Shown here piece by piece: positions 26,292-35,559 of a stretch of DNA of 64,000 bases. Origin of the DNA: Bog-473 sp963787485 (lineage in GTDB: Bacteria > Actinomycetota > Acidimicrobiia > Acidimicrobiales > RAAP-2); the NCBI GenBank assembly GCA_963787485.1, contig CAWBDF010000007.1:1240001-1304000 (forward strand), in the 5' to 3' direction. The notes under the pieces were generated by a model. The model searched no databases. It saw only the letters and a list, made by a program, of their open reading frames with translations, and had not been told where the DNA came from. Position numbers and translations under genes: made by a program. Position 1 is the stretch's first letter, and each line of letters opens with the position of its first letter.

Positions 26292-27424
26292 CGCTGCACC
26301 ACCAGCACTCCCACCGTCCCGCCGGCACCCATGACGTGACCCATGCCCACCCTGGCGCCGGCCACCTGGCGGGGGCCCGACCGACCCTGGAGCTGTCGAA
26401 CGAGCTCGTGGAGTTGACCGAGTCCCGAAGCTCCGAGGGGCTCGCCCTTCGAGAGGAGCCCGCCCGACACGTTCACGGGCTGCGCTCCTCCGAGCTCGGT
26501 GGCACCCGAGCGCAGCAACTTCGCCTCGTCACCTGGTGGGCACAGGCCGAGGTCGCGGTACGCGACCAGCTCGGAACCGGAATCCGTGTCCTGGCATTCG
26601 ACCAGGTTGACGTCGCTGGGCCCGATTCCTGACTCCTCGAACGCCCCGTGCGCGGCCCGCGCGGTGAGGTTCGTGCGGCCTTGTGTCTGGAAGGACGCCG
26701 CCGGGAGGAACCAGTCGTCGGAAGCTCGTGAAACGACCGACACCGCGGCCAGGCGCACGGGATCCTTGATGCCACGGCGACGGGCCTCGTCCTTGTCCAT
26801 CAGCACCGCGGCAGCAGCGCCCTCGTTCGGTGCGCACAGCATCAGGAGGTGCAGTGGTTGGCAGACCATCGGGCTCGCCAATACGGCTTCACGGGTCAGC
26901 TCGGTGCGGTACATCGCATTCGGGTTGTGGACGGCGTGGCGGTGATTCTTGACGCTGACGTCCGCCAGGTCGTCCGCCGTGGCATCGGTTTGCTCCAAGA
27001 GCTCCTGGGCTTGGAGCGCGAAGTAGATGGGATTGATCCCCAGGCCGCTTGCGTTCTGCCACGGCTCGTAGCCGCAGTTCGCGATAAAGCCGCGCGGTGC
27101 TTTCTCGACCCCCACGCAGAGAATCGTGCGCGCCGCGCCACGTTCGATGAACTGCGAGGCGAGCATGAGGCTCGACGCGCTCGAGGCACAGGCCGCTTCG
27201 ACGTTCACGATTGGGATCCCCGGACGACCGATCTGCTCGATCACGTTGTGACCCTTGGCCATCTCCGCGCTGACGTTCGCCACGAAAATGAGGTCAACCT
27301 CGTCGAGAGGCACACCAGCATCTTCCAGTGCCCCGCGCGCCGCGACCGCCCCGATCTGTCGGTAATCGGCATCAAACCGGCCGAAGGGATGGATCCCCAC
27401 ACCTGCGACAACCACTCGATCCAT
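26288..27424 (-). CDS. Thiolase-family protein (SCP2/lipid-transfer type)
   Basis: About 378 residues. The acylated cysteine is in VEAACASSASS, the catalytic histidine region in KNHRHAVHNPNAMYR, and the C-terminal part has NVSGGLLSKGEPLGASG, then GHVMGAGGTVGVLVV. The second catalytic cysteine of classical thiolases (CxG) is not present in its usual place, as is common in the SCP2-like group. With its DUF35 partner it could act as a thiolase or a retro-aldolase on a CoA ester. ATG 27424 is preceded by AGGAGCG. It is the first gene of a two-gene unit; a link to the CoA-ester pathway at 559-5395 is possible but not shown. Confidence 0.92.
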   Translation of the reverse strand: MDRVVVAGVGIHPFGRFDADYRQIGAVAARGALEDAGVPLDEVDLIFVANVSAEMAKGHNVIEQIGRPGIPIVNVEAACASSASSLMLASQFIERGAARTILCVGVEKAPRGFIANCGYEPWQNASGLGINPIYFALQAQELLEQTDATADDLADVSVKNHRHAVHNPNAMYRTELTREAVLASPMVCQPLHLLMLCAPNEGAAAAVLMDKDEARRRGIKDPVRLAAVSVVSRASDDWFLPAASFQTQGRTNLTARAAHGAFEESGIGPSDVNLVECQDTDSGSELVAYRDLGLCPPGDEAKLLRSGATELGGAQPVNVSGGLLSKGEPLGASGLGQLHELVRQLQGRSGPRQVAGARVGMGHVMGAGGTVGVLVVQR

Positions 27425-27510
27425 CGGACGCTCCTTCCTGGGCGCCATGGTAGCTGCCCCCTCAAGCCACAAGCGAATGCCCGCGGGGCGATGCCGACCA
27501 GCGACTGCTT

Positions 27511-28254
27511 TTACTGGAGGGTCTCGGCGAAGAGTCGGAGCAGCTCAGTCCAATGCCGTTCGGCTGCGGTCGCGTCGTAGACCGGAAAGTCTGCCATCGT
27601 CCAGCCGTGGGCCGCGCCGACGTAGAGGTCGTGGCGATGGTCGACACTGGCCTTCATCAGTTCCTCCATCAGTCGGCCAGCCATCTGCGGTGGATACGAG
27701 TGGTCGTTGTCAGCCGCGGCCACGTAGATGCGCCCCTGGATCTTCTCGACGAGCAGGTGTGGGCTGAGCTCGGAGTCTGTCGCGAGCGCACCGCCGTGGA
27801 AGCTGGCAGCGGCAGCGATCCGGTCAGGGTACGTCGCGGCGACCGTGAGCGAGATCGCTCCCCCCATGCAGTACCCGGTCGTTCCGACCTTCTTGCCCGC
27901 CGCGTCGACTCGTCCGTCGAGGTAATCGAGAAACGCTGCCGTGTCCTGGGAGGCACGCTGATTGTCCGTTGATCCCATCAGTGGACCCAGCACACTGCGG
28001 ACGTTGTCCGACGCGAACACCGCTTTGACATCGAGTGGCTCGTACGACCCGGCGCGATAGTAGAGGTCCGGCAGCAACACGACGAATCCCGCGTCCGCCA
28101 GCCGTTGGGCCATCTCGAAGAGCACTGGTCGGATCCCGAGGCCGTCCATGTAGAAGATCACGCCTGGCCACGGGCCGTCCCCCGCGCCCGGAGTGAACAC
28201 CGAGGTCGGACAGGTACCGTCGGCGGTCTCGATACTGACTCCTTGGCGACCCAT
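27511..28254 (-). CDS. Dienelactone hydrolase-family protein
   Basis: 247 residues. The nucleophile elbow is GTTGYCMGGAISL, with cysteine as nucleophile as in dienelactone hydrolase. The fold starts GVIFYMDGLGIRP, the acid lies near AAADNDHSYPP and the histidine in VGAAHGWTMADFP. ATG 28254 follows AAGGAGTGTTG. Family members open ring-cleavage lactones in aromatic degradation but many act on other esters. It is on the same strand as the thiolase pair, 86 bases upstream of it, and could be read together with it; the upstream bicupin gene is divergent. Confidence 0.93.
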   Translation of the reverse strand: MGRQGVSIETADGTCPTSVFTPGAGDGPWPGVIFYMDGLGIRPVLFEMAQRLADAGFVVLLPDLYYRAGSYEPLDVKAVFASDNVRSVLGPLMGSTDNQRASQDTAAFLDYLDGRVDAAGKKVGTTGYCMGGAISLTVAATYPDRIAAAASFHGGALATDSELSPHLLVEKIQGRIYVAAADNDHSYPPQMAGRLMEELMKASVDHRHDLYVGAAHGWTMADFPVYDATAAERHWTELLRLFAETLQ

Positions 28255-28427
28255 CAACACTCCTTGATCGACGGTTCTCGCCCGGCGCTTTCCCGATGCA
28301 CGATACTTGACAAACGTGGTACTTGACGGCCCGGTCGCCGCGTAGCGATGCTGGGGATTGCTCGCAGCGGGTCCTGAACTCACCCTGGGCCGTGACGAGC
28401 TGATTCCGAGCAAGCGAGGTGAGGTCC

Positions 28428-29228
28428 ATGGCCACAGGAAATCTGGGAACCGGATTGGAGGTCATGGAAACCGACGCCGCCCTCCGACCGGGCTATGCCG
28501 CACCTTCGTGCACGCTGACCGGCAGCGCATCCAGCGCGGTGTTCGCACCGGACGGCTACAGCCTCTGGCTCGTCGTCGCGCAGCTGGACGCCGGCGCCAC
28601 GGTGGAATGGTCGGCTGCGCACGGCGACGAGGGCGTGTACGTCGCGACGGGCGCGCTCACCGTCGATGGCACGACCTGCGAGGCCGGCGGAGCCGTGATC
28701 GTCGAGTCCGGCGTCCCTGCCCAGGTGCGCGCCGAAGAAGCGACTGGGCTCGTGCACGTTGGTCCTACATCGGCCGTTCCTTCGAGCGGTGGGCTGTTCG
28801 GCCCACCAGCAGCCGACGGTCATGGAGTGCACGTGTTGTCGGGCCACCAGCTCGCTCCCATCGAGGTCGGTTCGATCTCGCACGTCTACTACGCCGACTC
28901 GACGTGCCCGACCTGCCGTATTGCCTTCTTCCGTATCGACTCGAGCGCCGATTACGCATCGCCGTCGCACGAGCACTCCCAGGACGAGATCATCCATGTC
29001 CTCTCTGGCTCGCTCCAATTCGGGCGTCGAACCGTGGGCCCAGGGACGAGCGTCGCCATCCCTGCGGAACGGCGCTATGGATTCCGCTCGACGGAGGCGT
29101 TCTCCTTCCTCAACTACCGAGCCAACGGGTCGAGCGTTACGATGGCGCCAGGCACCCCTGCGTTCGAGGAGTCCGCGCGTGCAGTCCGGAAGCTCGCAGC
29201 GAGGCAGCGAGTTCAGGCCTCTGGGTGA
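28428..29228 (+). CDS. Two-domain cupin protein
   Basis: About 266 residues with two cupin barrels. In the first (residues 45-110) AHGDEGVYVATGALTVDG matches the motif-1 spacing but keeps few metal ligands. In the second (about 180-245) SHEHSQDEIIHVLSGSLQFG has the full HxH(x4)E pattern for a metal. ATG 28428 follows GAGG, with GTG 28419 as an alternative. Divergently transcribed from the dienelactone hydrolase gene across 170 bases. Bicupins of this kind include dioxygenases and isomerases; function here is not known. Confidence 0.82.
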   Translation: MATGNLGTGLEVMETDAALRPGYAAPSCTLTGSASSAVFAPDGYSLWLVVAQLDAGATVEWSAAHGDEGVYVATGALTVDGTTCEAGGAVIVESGVPAQVRAEEATGLVHVGPTSAVPSSGGLFGPPAADGHGVHVLSGHQLAPIEVGSISHVYYADSTCPTCRIAFFRIDSSADYASPSHEHSQDEIIHVLSGSLQFGRRTVGPGTSVAIPAERRYGFRSTEAFSFLNYRANGSSVTMAPGTPAFEESARAVRKLAARQRVQASG

Positions 29229-29265
29229 CAGAACCGCTCGCGGGGTCCGGCGGCACTTCGACGGG

Positions 29266-29662
29266 TTAGACCTGGCCAGGATCGTGGTGTTCGATCGCCG
29301 CCTGCCGGGCTTCGTGGGCGTAGCGCTGCGCCAGTTGACGGGAGAAGCCGTAGAGGCGCGCCAGCTCGCCGATGCTCATGTCCTCGGCCAGGCCGAGCGT
29401 GAAGACGGCGATCCGCGTTCGATGACGCACGGTCTCCAGCTTCTTGAGCTCTTGGGTGAGCGTGGACATGGTCTCGGGAACGGAGATGGAGGCGAACGCG
29501 TCCCGCAGGGGGCGTCCCTCCGAGATCGTCTCCCCGAACTGGCGGTTGGCTCCTCGTGCCGCGTTCAAGACCGAGGCCGAGGAGGAGCACCTCGTCCAAT
29601 GCCTGAAGGCAGACGATCAAATTGTCTTGTTGCGACCGCAATTCCTCGGGTTGGGGAGCCAT
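29266..29662 (-). pseudogene. Small helix-turn-helix protein, frameshifted
   Basis: The C-terminal part encodes RHRTRIAVFTLGLAEDM, then SIGELARLYGFSRQLAQRYA, a clear HTH (IGELARLYGFSRQ). The N-terminal part, starting at ATG 29662 (MAPQPEELRSQQDNLIVCLQ), is in a different frame. The two join if one base is removed within the CTCCTCCTCGGCC run near 29584-29592, giving LDEVLLLASVLNAARGANRQ. The restored protein is about 131 residues and has an N-terminal helical region before the HTH. It may be a DNA-binding regulator of a small actinobacterial family. Without the shift the downstream frame could start only at TTG 29568. Confidence 0.6.
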
Positions 29663-29886
29663 GCGGTGCGCACTCTAACGCCGCCGTTCTTGAGTCTCGA
29701 GTCACTCAAGACGCCAGCGTGAACCCGCAACGGCAGATGCGCCCGCGGTCCGAAGAGAGTGCTGCGTTGAGGGACGAGGGGGTCACCCCGTCGACCGCTC
29801 GGCAACGACGGCGGAGGCAACAGTAGGAGCGATTCGAGTGCACGAGTTCACGAATCTCGGTGCGCTATTCGCGTCTCGCTGATCCC

Positions 29887-30966
29887 TCAGGCGAATCGAG
29901 TGGCAGCCCGGGTCAGAGCGCCTCGCATGTCGGCGGCGAGGCGCCGTGTGAGCTCCTCGGCGGGGAGTGATTCGACGAGTCGGTGCGCCTGCCCCGCCCA
30001 CATGTTGATCACGTCGGAATCGCCCACTTTGCGTCCGTGGGCACGCAAGGGCGACGTCACATTGTTGATCTCGGGATAGGCGCGCGGCGCCGTCGCGCCG
30101 TACTCGTCGTGCAGCCGGTTCTGAATGGCGCGCGCTGTGCGTCCACTGAAGGCCCGTGTGAGAACGGTCGGCGTATCGGCCGCGGTGGCCGCGCGCTGGA
30201 CCGACGACGTACCCGCCTCGGGGGTGCGGAGATACGCGGTGCCCAGCTGGGCGGCAGACGCGCCGGCCGCCAGGACCGCGGCGATGGCGTGCCCGGTCAT
30301 GAGGGACCCCGCGGCGACCAGCGGGAGGTCGACCTCGACCAGAACGAGCTGGAGCGCTGCCAACAGGGTCAGGTCGCTCCGGTCGTCGTCCACGAAGACA
30401 CCGCGGTGGCCACCCGCTTCGACCCCTTGGACGATGAGCGCGTCGGCTCCCGCCGCGGCGGCTTGGCGCGCCTCTGCGGGCGAGGTCACCGTCAGCCAGA
30501 CTTCGGACCCGGCTGATCGGAGCTGCTCGATCGCCGCCGGCGGCGGCAGCCCGAAGGTGAAGGACACGACCGCCACGGGCTCGTGCCGAAGGAGATCGAT
30601 CTTCTCCCCGAACGCGTCATCGTCGAAGCGCGGATCTCCTAAGGAGACGCCGGCCCGTTCCGCCTCGGTCTTCAGGCATTCCGCGTAGGACGCCACCAGC
30701 GCGGCGTCACCGGGGTCCGTCGCTCCGACGAAGACGTTCACACCGAAGGTGGGGACCTCCGCCCGCACGGCCGTCACGTTGGCGGCCACTTGGTCCGCGC
30801 TGAGGTATCCGGCGGCGACGAAGCCCAGACCGCCGGCCCGTGACACCGCGACCACCAGTTAGGGAGTGGACGGGCCACCGGCCATCGGCGCCAGGACGAT
30901 GGGAACCGCGAGGGAGTCGAGGACTCGTGTCGAACGGTGCGCTCCATGGAGGGACGATTTGGGCAT
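29887..30966 (-). pseudogene. Nitronate monooxygenase (2-nitropropane dioxygenase type) with an early stop codon
   Basis: The frame from ATG 30966 reads LAVPIVLAPMAGGPSTP, then a TAA at 30861-30859, then LVVAVSRAGGLGFVAAG and the rest of the family to 29887. The FMN-binding features VQGVEAGGH and GTAYLRTPEA and the GGHRG loop are intact. Where TAA occurs, relatives have a sense codon, so a single base change (GAA to TAA) explains it. Full length would be about 359 residues, normal for the class. Translation might restart at GTG 30855, but this would lack the phosphate-binding N-terminal strand. The enzyme oxidises nitronates such as propionate-3-nitronate with FMN. Its 5' end is divergent from the hydrolase at 30985. 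Confidence 0.82.
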
Positions 30967-30984
30967 GCGACCTATGTTGGCCCG

Positions 30985-31953
30985 GTGCTGCGGTGGAGGC
31001 GTACGTTCCGCGGGGCTGGGCGGACCCCGGTGGGGCAGGCGTTGCCCCTGGTCGTCACCCTGGGCTGCGCGCTGGCCGGATGTGGCGGCTCGTCACCGTC
31101 GCCCGGCGGGAGCACGCCCGAGGTGTCCCCGGGTCAGGCGGCCACGGTGAGATATTGCCACGGCGAGACAGCCACGGTCACGGAGCCCGAGCGCGCCGAG
31201 TCGGAGAGGTCTCCGGCCGTCGTCTATCTCCACGGGGGATCCTGGGTCGGTGGGGACTCCACCACCGGCGGTTTCATCATTGACGCCATTGGCCCCGCCC
31301 TCAACGCCAAGGGCTTCGTGACCCTCGCCGTGAACTACCGGTTGGGCCCCACCAACCAGTGGCCGGCCCAGATCGTCGACGCGAAGTGCGCGGTGCGTTA
31401 CCTGCGGGCGAATGCCCAGACCCTTCGCATCGCCTCTGGCCACATCGGCGTCTGGGGCCACAGTGCCGGGGGGCATCTGGCCAGCCTGGTGGGCACCGCC
31501 CCACCCTCGGCGGGCTGGGACACCGGTGAGTACTCGGGCGAGTCGAGCCGGGTGGAGGCGGTCGCCGCCTTGGCCGGTGTGTCCGATCTGGTCGCGTTGG
31601 GCGAGGAGGGGTTCCCCGGATTGGTCAAGACCAACTTCCGTTCACTGCTCCGCGCGGTTCCGGAGCAGGACCTTCCGGCAGCGCTGGCCCAGGCGAGCCC
31701 CATCACGTATGTGGCGCCGGATGATCCGCCTTTCCTCATCGTCCACGCCGACAACGACGGAATCGTCCCGTTGTCGCAGTCCACCGAGTTGGCCGCCGCG
31801 CTCGGGAGGGTCGGTGTCCCGGTCACCTTTGTCACGGTGCACGGAGGTGGCCACAGCCTGGCCGACCCTGGGGGCGAGCCCGACGCGAAGGAGATCGAAG
31901 CCCTGGTCGTCCACTTCTTCGTCACGCAGCTGGGCGGAGCTGCCAGCGGCTGA
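30985..31953 (+). CDS. Lipoprotein alpha/beta-hydrolase (hormone-sensitive-lipase-like)
   Basis: About 322 residues. The N-terminus is a lipoprotein signal: basic RWRRTFRGAGR, core LPLVVTLG and lipobox ALAGC, predicting a membrane-anchored lipoprotein. The catalytic core has the oxyanion motif HGGSW, nucleophile GHSAGGH, a DND acid region and GGGHSLADP histidine, with spacing of carboxylesterases. GTG 30985 fits the signal peptide best; ATG 30946 or GTG 30937 are possible and overlap the start of the opposite-strand nitronate monooxygenase gene. An extracytoplasmic esterase is likely; the ester is not known. Confidence 0.85.
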   Translation: MLRWRRTFRGAGRTPVGQALPLVVTLGCALAGCGGSSPSPGGSTPEVSPGQAATVRYCHGETATVTEPERAESERSPAVVYLHGGSWVGGDSTTGGFIIDAIGPALNAKGFVTLAVNYRLGPTNQWPAQIVDAKCAVRYLRANAQTLRIASGHIGVWGHSAGGHLASLVGTAPPSAGWDTGEYSGESSRVEAVAALAGVSDLVALGEEGFPGLVKTNFRSLLRAVPEQDLPAALAQASPITYVAPDDPPFLIVHADNDGIVPLSQSTELAAALGRVGVPVTFVTVHGGGHSLADPGGEPDAKEIEALVVHFFVTQLGGAASG

Positions 31954-31980
31954 GAGCCGCCGGAGTCCTCGGGCTCGGGC

Positions 31981-33840
31981 TCAGGTGCCCTCGCCGCCGT
32001 TCGCCGTACACGAGCGCGGGTCCCAGGGCGCCAAGGGCTCCACGGTGGGGGTCGGCGCCTGGAAGGCGGTCGAGCCGCTGGTGTTGCCACCGGTGCCGGC
32101 CGAGAGAGTGGTCGTCGTGGTCGTGGTGGCCGCCGTTGGCGCGACACGCCCGCCCGAACCGGCCGACGTCGGTGCGGTGGCTGGCACCGGCGGCGGGAGC
32201 TGGTCGACGGAGAAGTCGGTCCCGGTCACGACGGTGATCTGGGACCCGAACAGCAGCTTGCTCGGGTCGTCGGCCATGATGACCGCGCCCGACATGGAGT
32301 CAGCCACTCGCTGGGCGGCGGCCAGGTTGGCCGCCGTCTTGGAGCCGTAGTACACGACGGTCTCGGCCTCGCGCCCGACGGAGGGGGTGTCACCGATGGT
32401 GCCGATTTGGAACCCGAGGGCCCGGAGGCTCTGGGCGGTAGCGGTGGCCTGGTTGTACGCGCCCGATCCGTTGAGCACCGAGACGGTCACGCTCGAGGAG
32501 AGGGGGAGCCGGCCTCCCGAGTACGTGTCCTCGGTGGCCGAGCTGAGCCCGAGGAATTGGTCGACGGCGGCGTGGTCCTGCGGCTCAGCCGGGAACTCAA
32601 TGTCCCCGTAGTCCCCACCCTGGTACACGTAGTTGCCGAACTGGTCGACAGCCACCGGGACGGTGAGCTGCGGCGCCGAGTTCACGTCCACGTTGTGGTA
32701 ACCGAGCACCAACCCGATCATGTCCGTGACGGACCAACCGCTGTCGACGGTGAGCTGTCCGACCACGCCGGCCACGAGCTGCTGGTCGGTGAAGGGATCG
32801 CCCAGGCCCTTGGCCTTGACCGCCGAGGCCAGCACGCGGAGGAATTCGTGGTCGCGCCGGATGCGAGCCAGGTCGCTCTGGGACTCCTGGGGCCAGTAGG
32901 AGGGGTCCGTGCTGGTCACCCCGGGCCCCTTGTACTGGAGGTGGCGGGCGCGCACCACCTGGAGCGCCTGGGTTCCGTTGAGCGAGAGGCAGCCAGTGCT
33001 CTGAATGTTGAGCCCCGAGTAGGCGTCGAACACCGGCTCGGGGAAGTACATCCGTATGCCGCCGAGGGCATTCACCACGTTCATGAAGCTGTCGAAGTTG
33101 AGCTCGACGAAATGCTGAATGGGGATGCCGAAGTCCTCCTCGACGGCGGCGATCAGCTGGTCGGGACCCTCGTAGAGGGCAGCGTCGATCTTGTTGGCTC
33201 CCTCCTTGCGCGCGTTGGGCACGAAGAGGTCGCGCGGGATGGACAGGACCGACACCGAATGGGTCGCCGGGTTGAGGTGCAGGATCATCACAACGTCGCT
33301 GTTCACCCCGTTGACGCCCTGCGAGCAGAACCCGAAGGCGGCACTCTGGACCTTGAGTGCGCAACGATCGGTCGAGCCGATCATCAAGATGTTCTCGGTG
33401 CCGGCGTCCTGCCCCGTGACCGGTGACGACGTGAGGTTGTGCAGAGGGATCCGGTTGATCTCGTGGTTGAGGTACCAGCCGTAGCCGAAAACCGCACCCA
33501 CGAGCAGCAACATCACCAGCCCGATCGTTCCCCCGATCCAGGCGATCTTCCGGCGCCGCGAGCGGGTCTTGGGAGCGGCATGGGCGGGAGCGCCGCGATC
33601 CTTCTTGGCCCATCTCTTCCGGCGGCCGGAGCCGGTCGCCTCGTCGATCTGGCGCCCGAGCTCGTGCAGACCCTTCTCCACGGGGTTCTGCGGATCCGCC
33701 GAATCGACTTCCGGCGGGATATCTGGCGTGCTGCCGGTCGCCGGGTCCGGCGGCGAGAGCGCATCGACCTCGTCAATTTGGCGTCCAAGGTCGTGGAGGC
33801 CCTTGTGGACGGGGTCTTTCTCGGGATCATGAGGACTCAT
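31981..33840 (-). CDS. LytR-CpsA-Psr (LCP) family protein with a LytR C-terminal domain
   Basis: 619 residues. A cytoplasmic tail (1-97), one membrane helix (about 98-121, IAWIGGTIGLVMLLLVGAVF) and an extracellular LCP domain (about 145-390) with NILMIGSTDR, SDVVMILHLN, VLSIPRDLFV and ARHLQ; Arg residues in SIPRD and RARH bind the lipid pyrophosphate. A second domain (about 460-560, SVTVSVLNGSGAYNQATATA) is the LytR_C module. LCP enzymes transfer polymers such as arabinogalactan or teichoic acid from a lipid carrier to peptidoglycan. The tail contains a duplicated 15-residue motif (P-V-x-K-G-L-H-x-L-G-R-Q-I-D-E at 10-24 and 53-67). It converges on the esterase gene. Confidence 0.95.
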   Translation of the reverse strand: MSPHDPEKDPVHKGLHDLGRQIDEVDALSPPDPATGSTPDIPPEVDSADPQNPVEKGLHELGRQIDEATGSGRRKRWAKKDRGAPAHAAPKTRSRRRKIAWIGGTIGLVMLLLVGAVFGYGWYLNHEINRIPLHNLTSSPVTGQDAGTENILMIGSTDRCALKVQSAAFGFCSQGVNGVNSDVVMILHLNPATHSVSVLSIPRDLFVPNARKEGANKIDAALYEGPDQLIAAVEEDFGIPIQHFVELNFDSFMNVVNALGGIRMYFPEPVFDAYSGLNIQSTGCLSLNGTQALQVVRARHLQYKGPGVTSTDPSYWPQESQSDLARIRRDHEFLRVLASAVKAKGLGDPFTDQQLVAGVVGQLTVDSGWSVTDMIGLVLGYHNVDVNSAPQLTVPVAVDQFGNYVYQGGDYGDIEFPAEPQDHAAVDQFLGLSSATEDTYSGGRLPLSSSVTVSVLNGSGAYNQATATAQSLRALGFQIGTIGDTPSVGREAETVVYYGSKTAANLAAAQRVADSMSGAVIMADDPSKLLFGSQITVVTGTDFSVDQLPPPVPATAPTSAGSGGRVAPTAATTTTTTTLSAGTGGNTSGSTAFQAPTPTVEPLAPWDPRSCTANGGEGT

Positions 33841-34130
33841 CGTGCACTGTTGAGACCGACGTCGACTGCGCGTCGGCTAACGCCCGCGCCCCCGAGACGA
33901 CTCCGGCGAGGGAGCCGGAGCGCGACCCAGATTAGCCATGCCTCCCTCCTTGGGTCGGTCACCGGTGTTTTCCCTCGGCGGTGGGCCACCCGAGCCGGCT
34001 CCAGCCGTGGGGAGGTGGCTGTAACAGCCGGTGAAAGAGGCCTTTTGGCTCTGAGGCGAACCTGCTAACGCGCCGACATTCTGGGTCGGCCGGGAGCCAG
34101 TGGCACGATCGAGGAGGCGACGGAAGGGCG

Positions 34131-35489
34131 ATGCCCCAGCACGAGAGGCGGGCACGGTGGCGGCGGCGCAGGTTCTTCGTCCGCGCTGCGATCTTCGTCG
34201 TTCTCGGCGCGGTCGCCGAGGCTGTGGCGGCGCTGCCGCCGGGCCCGCACGACCAGGGTCTCTACTGGACCAGCCTGGTGGTCTTCTCCCTCTGCCGCGC
34301 TGTGCGCCCTGCTCCCCGGCGAGCGCCTGCCGCGTTGGGTGGTCCTCGGGCCGGCTCTGGGTTACCTGGTCTCTGTCACCTTGCTGTTGATCTCGGGTGG
34401 AAGCAAGCCGTCCACCGCCTGCGCCAGAACCTCGAAAGTGAGGCCAGGGAGTCGGCCGAGCTGGCTCGGGTCGGCCGCCTGGTCAACGGCGCCACTCAAT
34501 CACTCACCTCGCTGCACGACCCTCGGGACGTCATCGCCGAGGGCACCCGGGTCATGGCCGAACTGGCTGGTGCTGATGGCACCCGCACCTCCTACGCGCA
34601 GGTGCGTGATGGCGTCGTGTCCGAGCAGGTGGTGGTGGACGACCTCGGTTCGGATCCCGAAAGCTGGCTCGAGCGAGATGATCCCTACGTCTCTCAAGCG
34701 GTCCGCTACGGAGTGCCACTGGCCACGCCGCTCGAACGGACGGCCATGGGTTCGACCCGGCGCGCCGTGGTGGACCGCACCGCGGTGGTGCATGCAGCAT
34801 TCCTCCCGGTGGCGCCCGAGGGGAGCCGGCACGGGATCGTGATCCTCGAGACCCGGCACCGGCCGATCTCCGAGGAGGTCTTTATCCGATGCCGGGCCTT
34901 CGGCACCGTTGTCGAGCTCGCGCTGGGGAACGCCCTGGCCCACCAGGCGCTCGAGGTGCAGGCCCACACGGATCCGCTCACCGGCTTGGCCAATCGACGT
35001 GGCCTGGCCCTCTACCTCGACGGCGATGGTGGATCGCAGGCCCTGGCCGTGCTGGTGCTCGACATCGACGGTCTGAAGGACATCAACGACGTCCACGGGC
35101 ACGAAGTCGGCGACGCCGTCTTGGTCGCCGTGGCCAAGGTGACGGGGTCCAAGCTGCGCGAGTGCGACCTGCTGGCGCGGACGGGAGGAGACGAGTTCGT
35201 CGCCGTGATCAAGGACGCCGACGAGTCCGACGCTCGCCGGGTCGCCTTGCGGCTGCAGCGGGCGATCGCGGTGACCACGGTGCACGGGGTGCGCGCCTCC
35301 GTGAGCATCGGCCACGCGTGCTGCCCGTCCGGTGGTGACGTCGACCTGGCGCGCCAGCGAGCTGACGAGTCGATGTACGAGGCCAAGCAACGCGGACATG
35401 GGCACCACCGGGAACGAGGTCGGGAGCGGGATACTCGCGTTGCCGACCCGCAAGGGGGTACCGTCAGGGCGGGAGTAAGCCGGCAGTAA
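34131..35489 (+). CDS. Membrane GGDEF-domain diguanylate cyclase, N-terminal part double-frameshifted
   Basis: 452 residues as read. The C-terminal GGDEF domain (about residues 280-440) has DPLTGLANRRGL, LVLDIDGLKDINDVHGHEVGD, the intact active site TGGDEFV and SIGHACCP; the middle part is a GAF-like sensor. The N-terminal membrane region is odd: from 34291 to about 34400 another frame gives hydrophobic sequence (ALCALLPGERLP, then WVVLGPALGYLVSVTLLLISGG), while the main frame gives arginine/proline-rich sequence. One extra base near 34290 and one missing near 34400 would restore a membrane helix followed by KQAVHRLRQNLE. So the protein as read has a scrambled 37-residue segment. ATG 34131 follows GGAAGGG. 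It likely makes cyclic di-GMP. Confidence 0.85.
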   Translation: MPQHERRARWRRRRFFVRAAIFVVLGAVAEAVAALPPGPHDQGLYWTSLVVFSLCRAVRPAPRRAPAALGGPRAGSGLPGLCHLAVDLGWKQAVHRLRQNLESEARESAELARVGRLVNGATQSLTSLHDPRDVIAEGTRVMAELAGADGTRTSYAQVRDGVVSEQVVVDDLGSDPESWLERDDPYVSQAVRYGVPLATPLERTAMGSTRRAVVDRTAVVHAAFLPVAPEGSRHGIVILETRHRPISEEVFIRCRAFGTVVELALGNALAHQALEVQAHTDPLTGLANRRGLALYLDGDGGSQALAVLVLDIDGLKDINDVHGHEVGDAVLVAVAKVTGSKLRECDLLARTGGDEFVAVIKDADESDARRVALRLQRAIAVTTVHGVRASVSIGHACCPSGGDVDLARQRADESMYEAKQRGHGHHRERGRERDTRVADPQGGTVRAGVSRQ

Positions 35490-35559
35490 TATGCCCGGCG
35501 TGCGCACCCGTGACCAGCTGCTCCCGGCCGTCGTAGCCCGTGTCGAGCGGGCATAGGAC

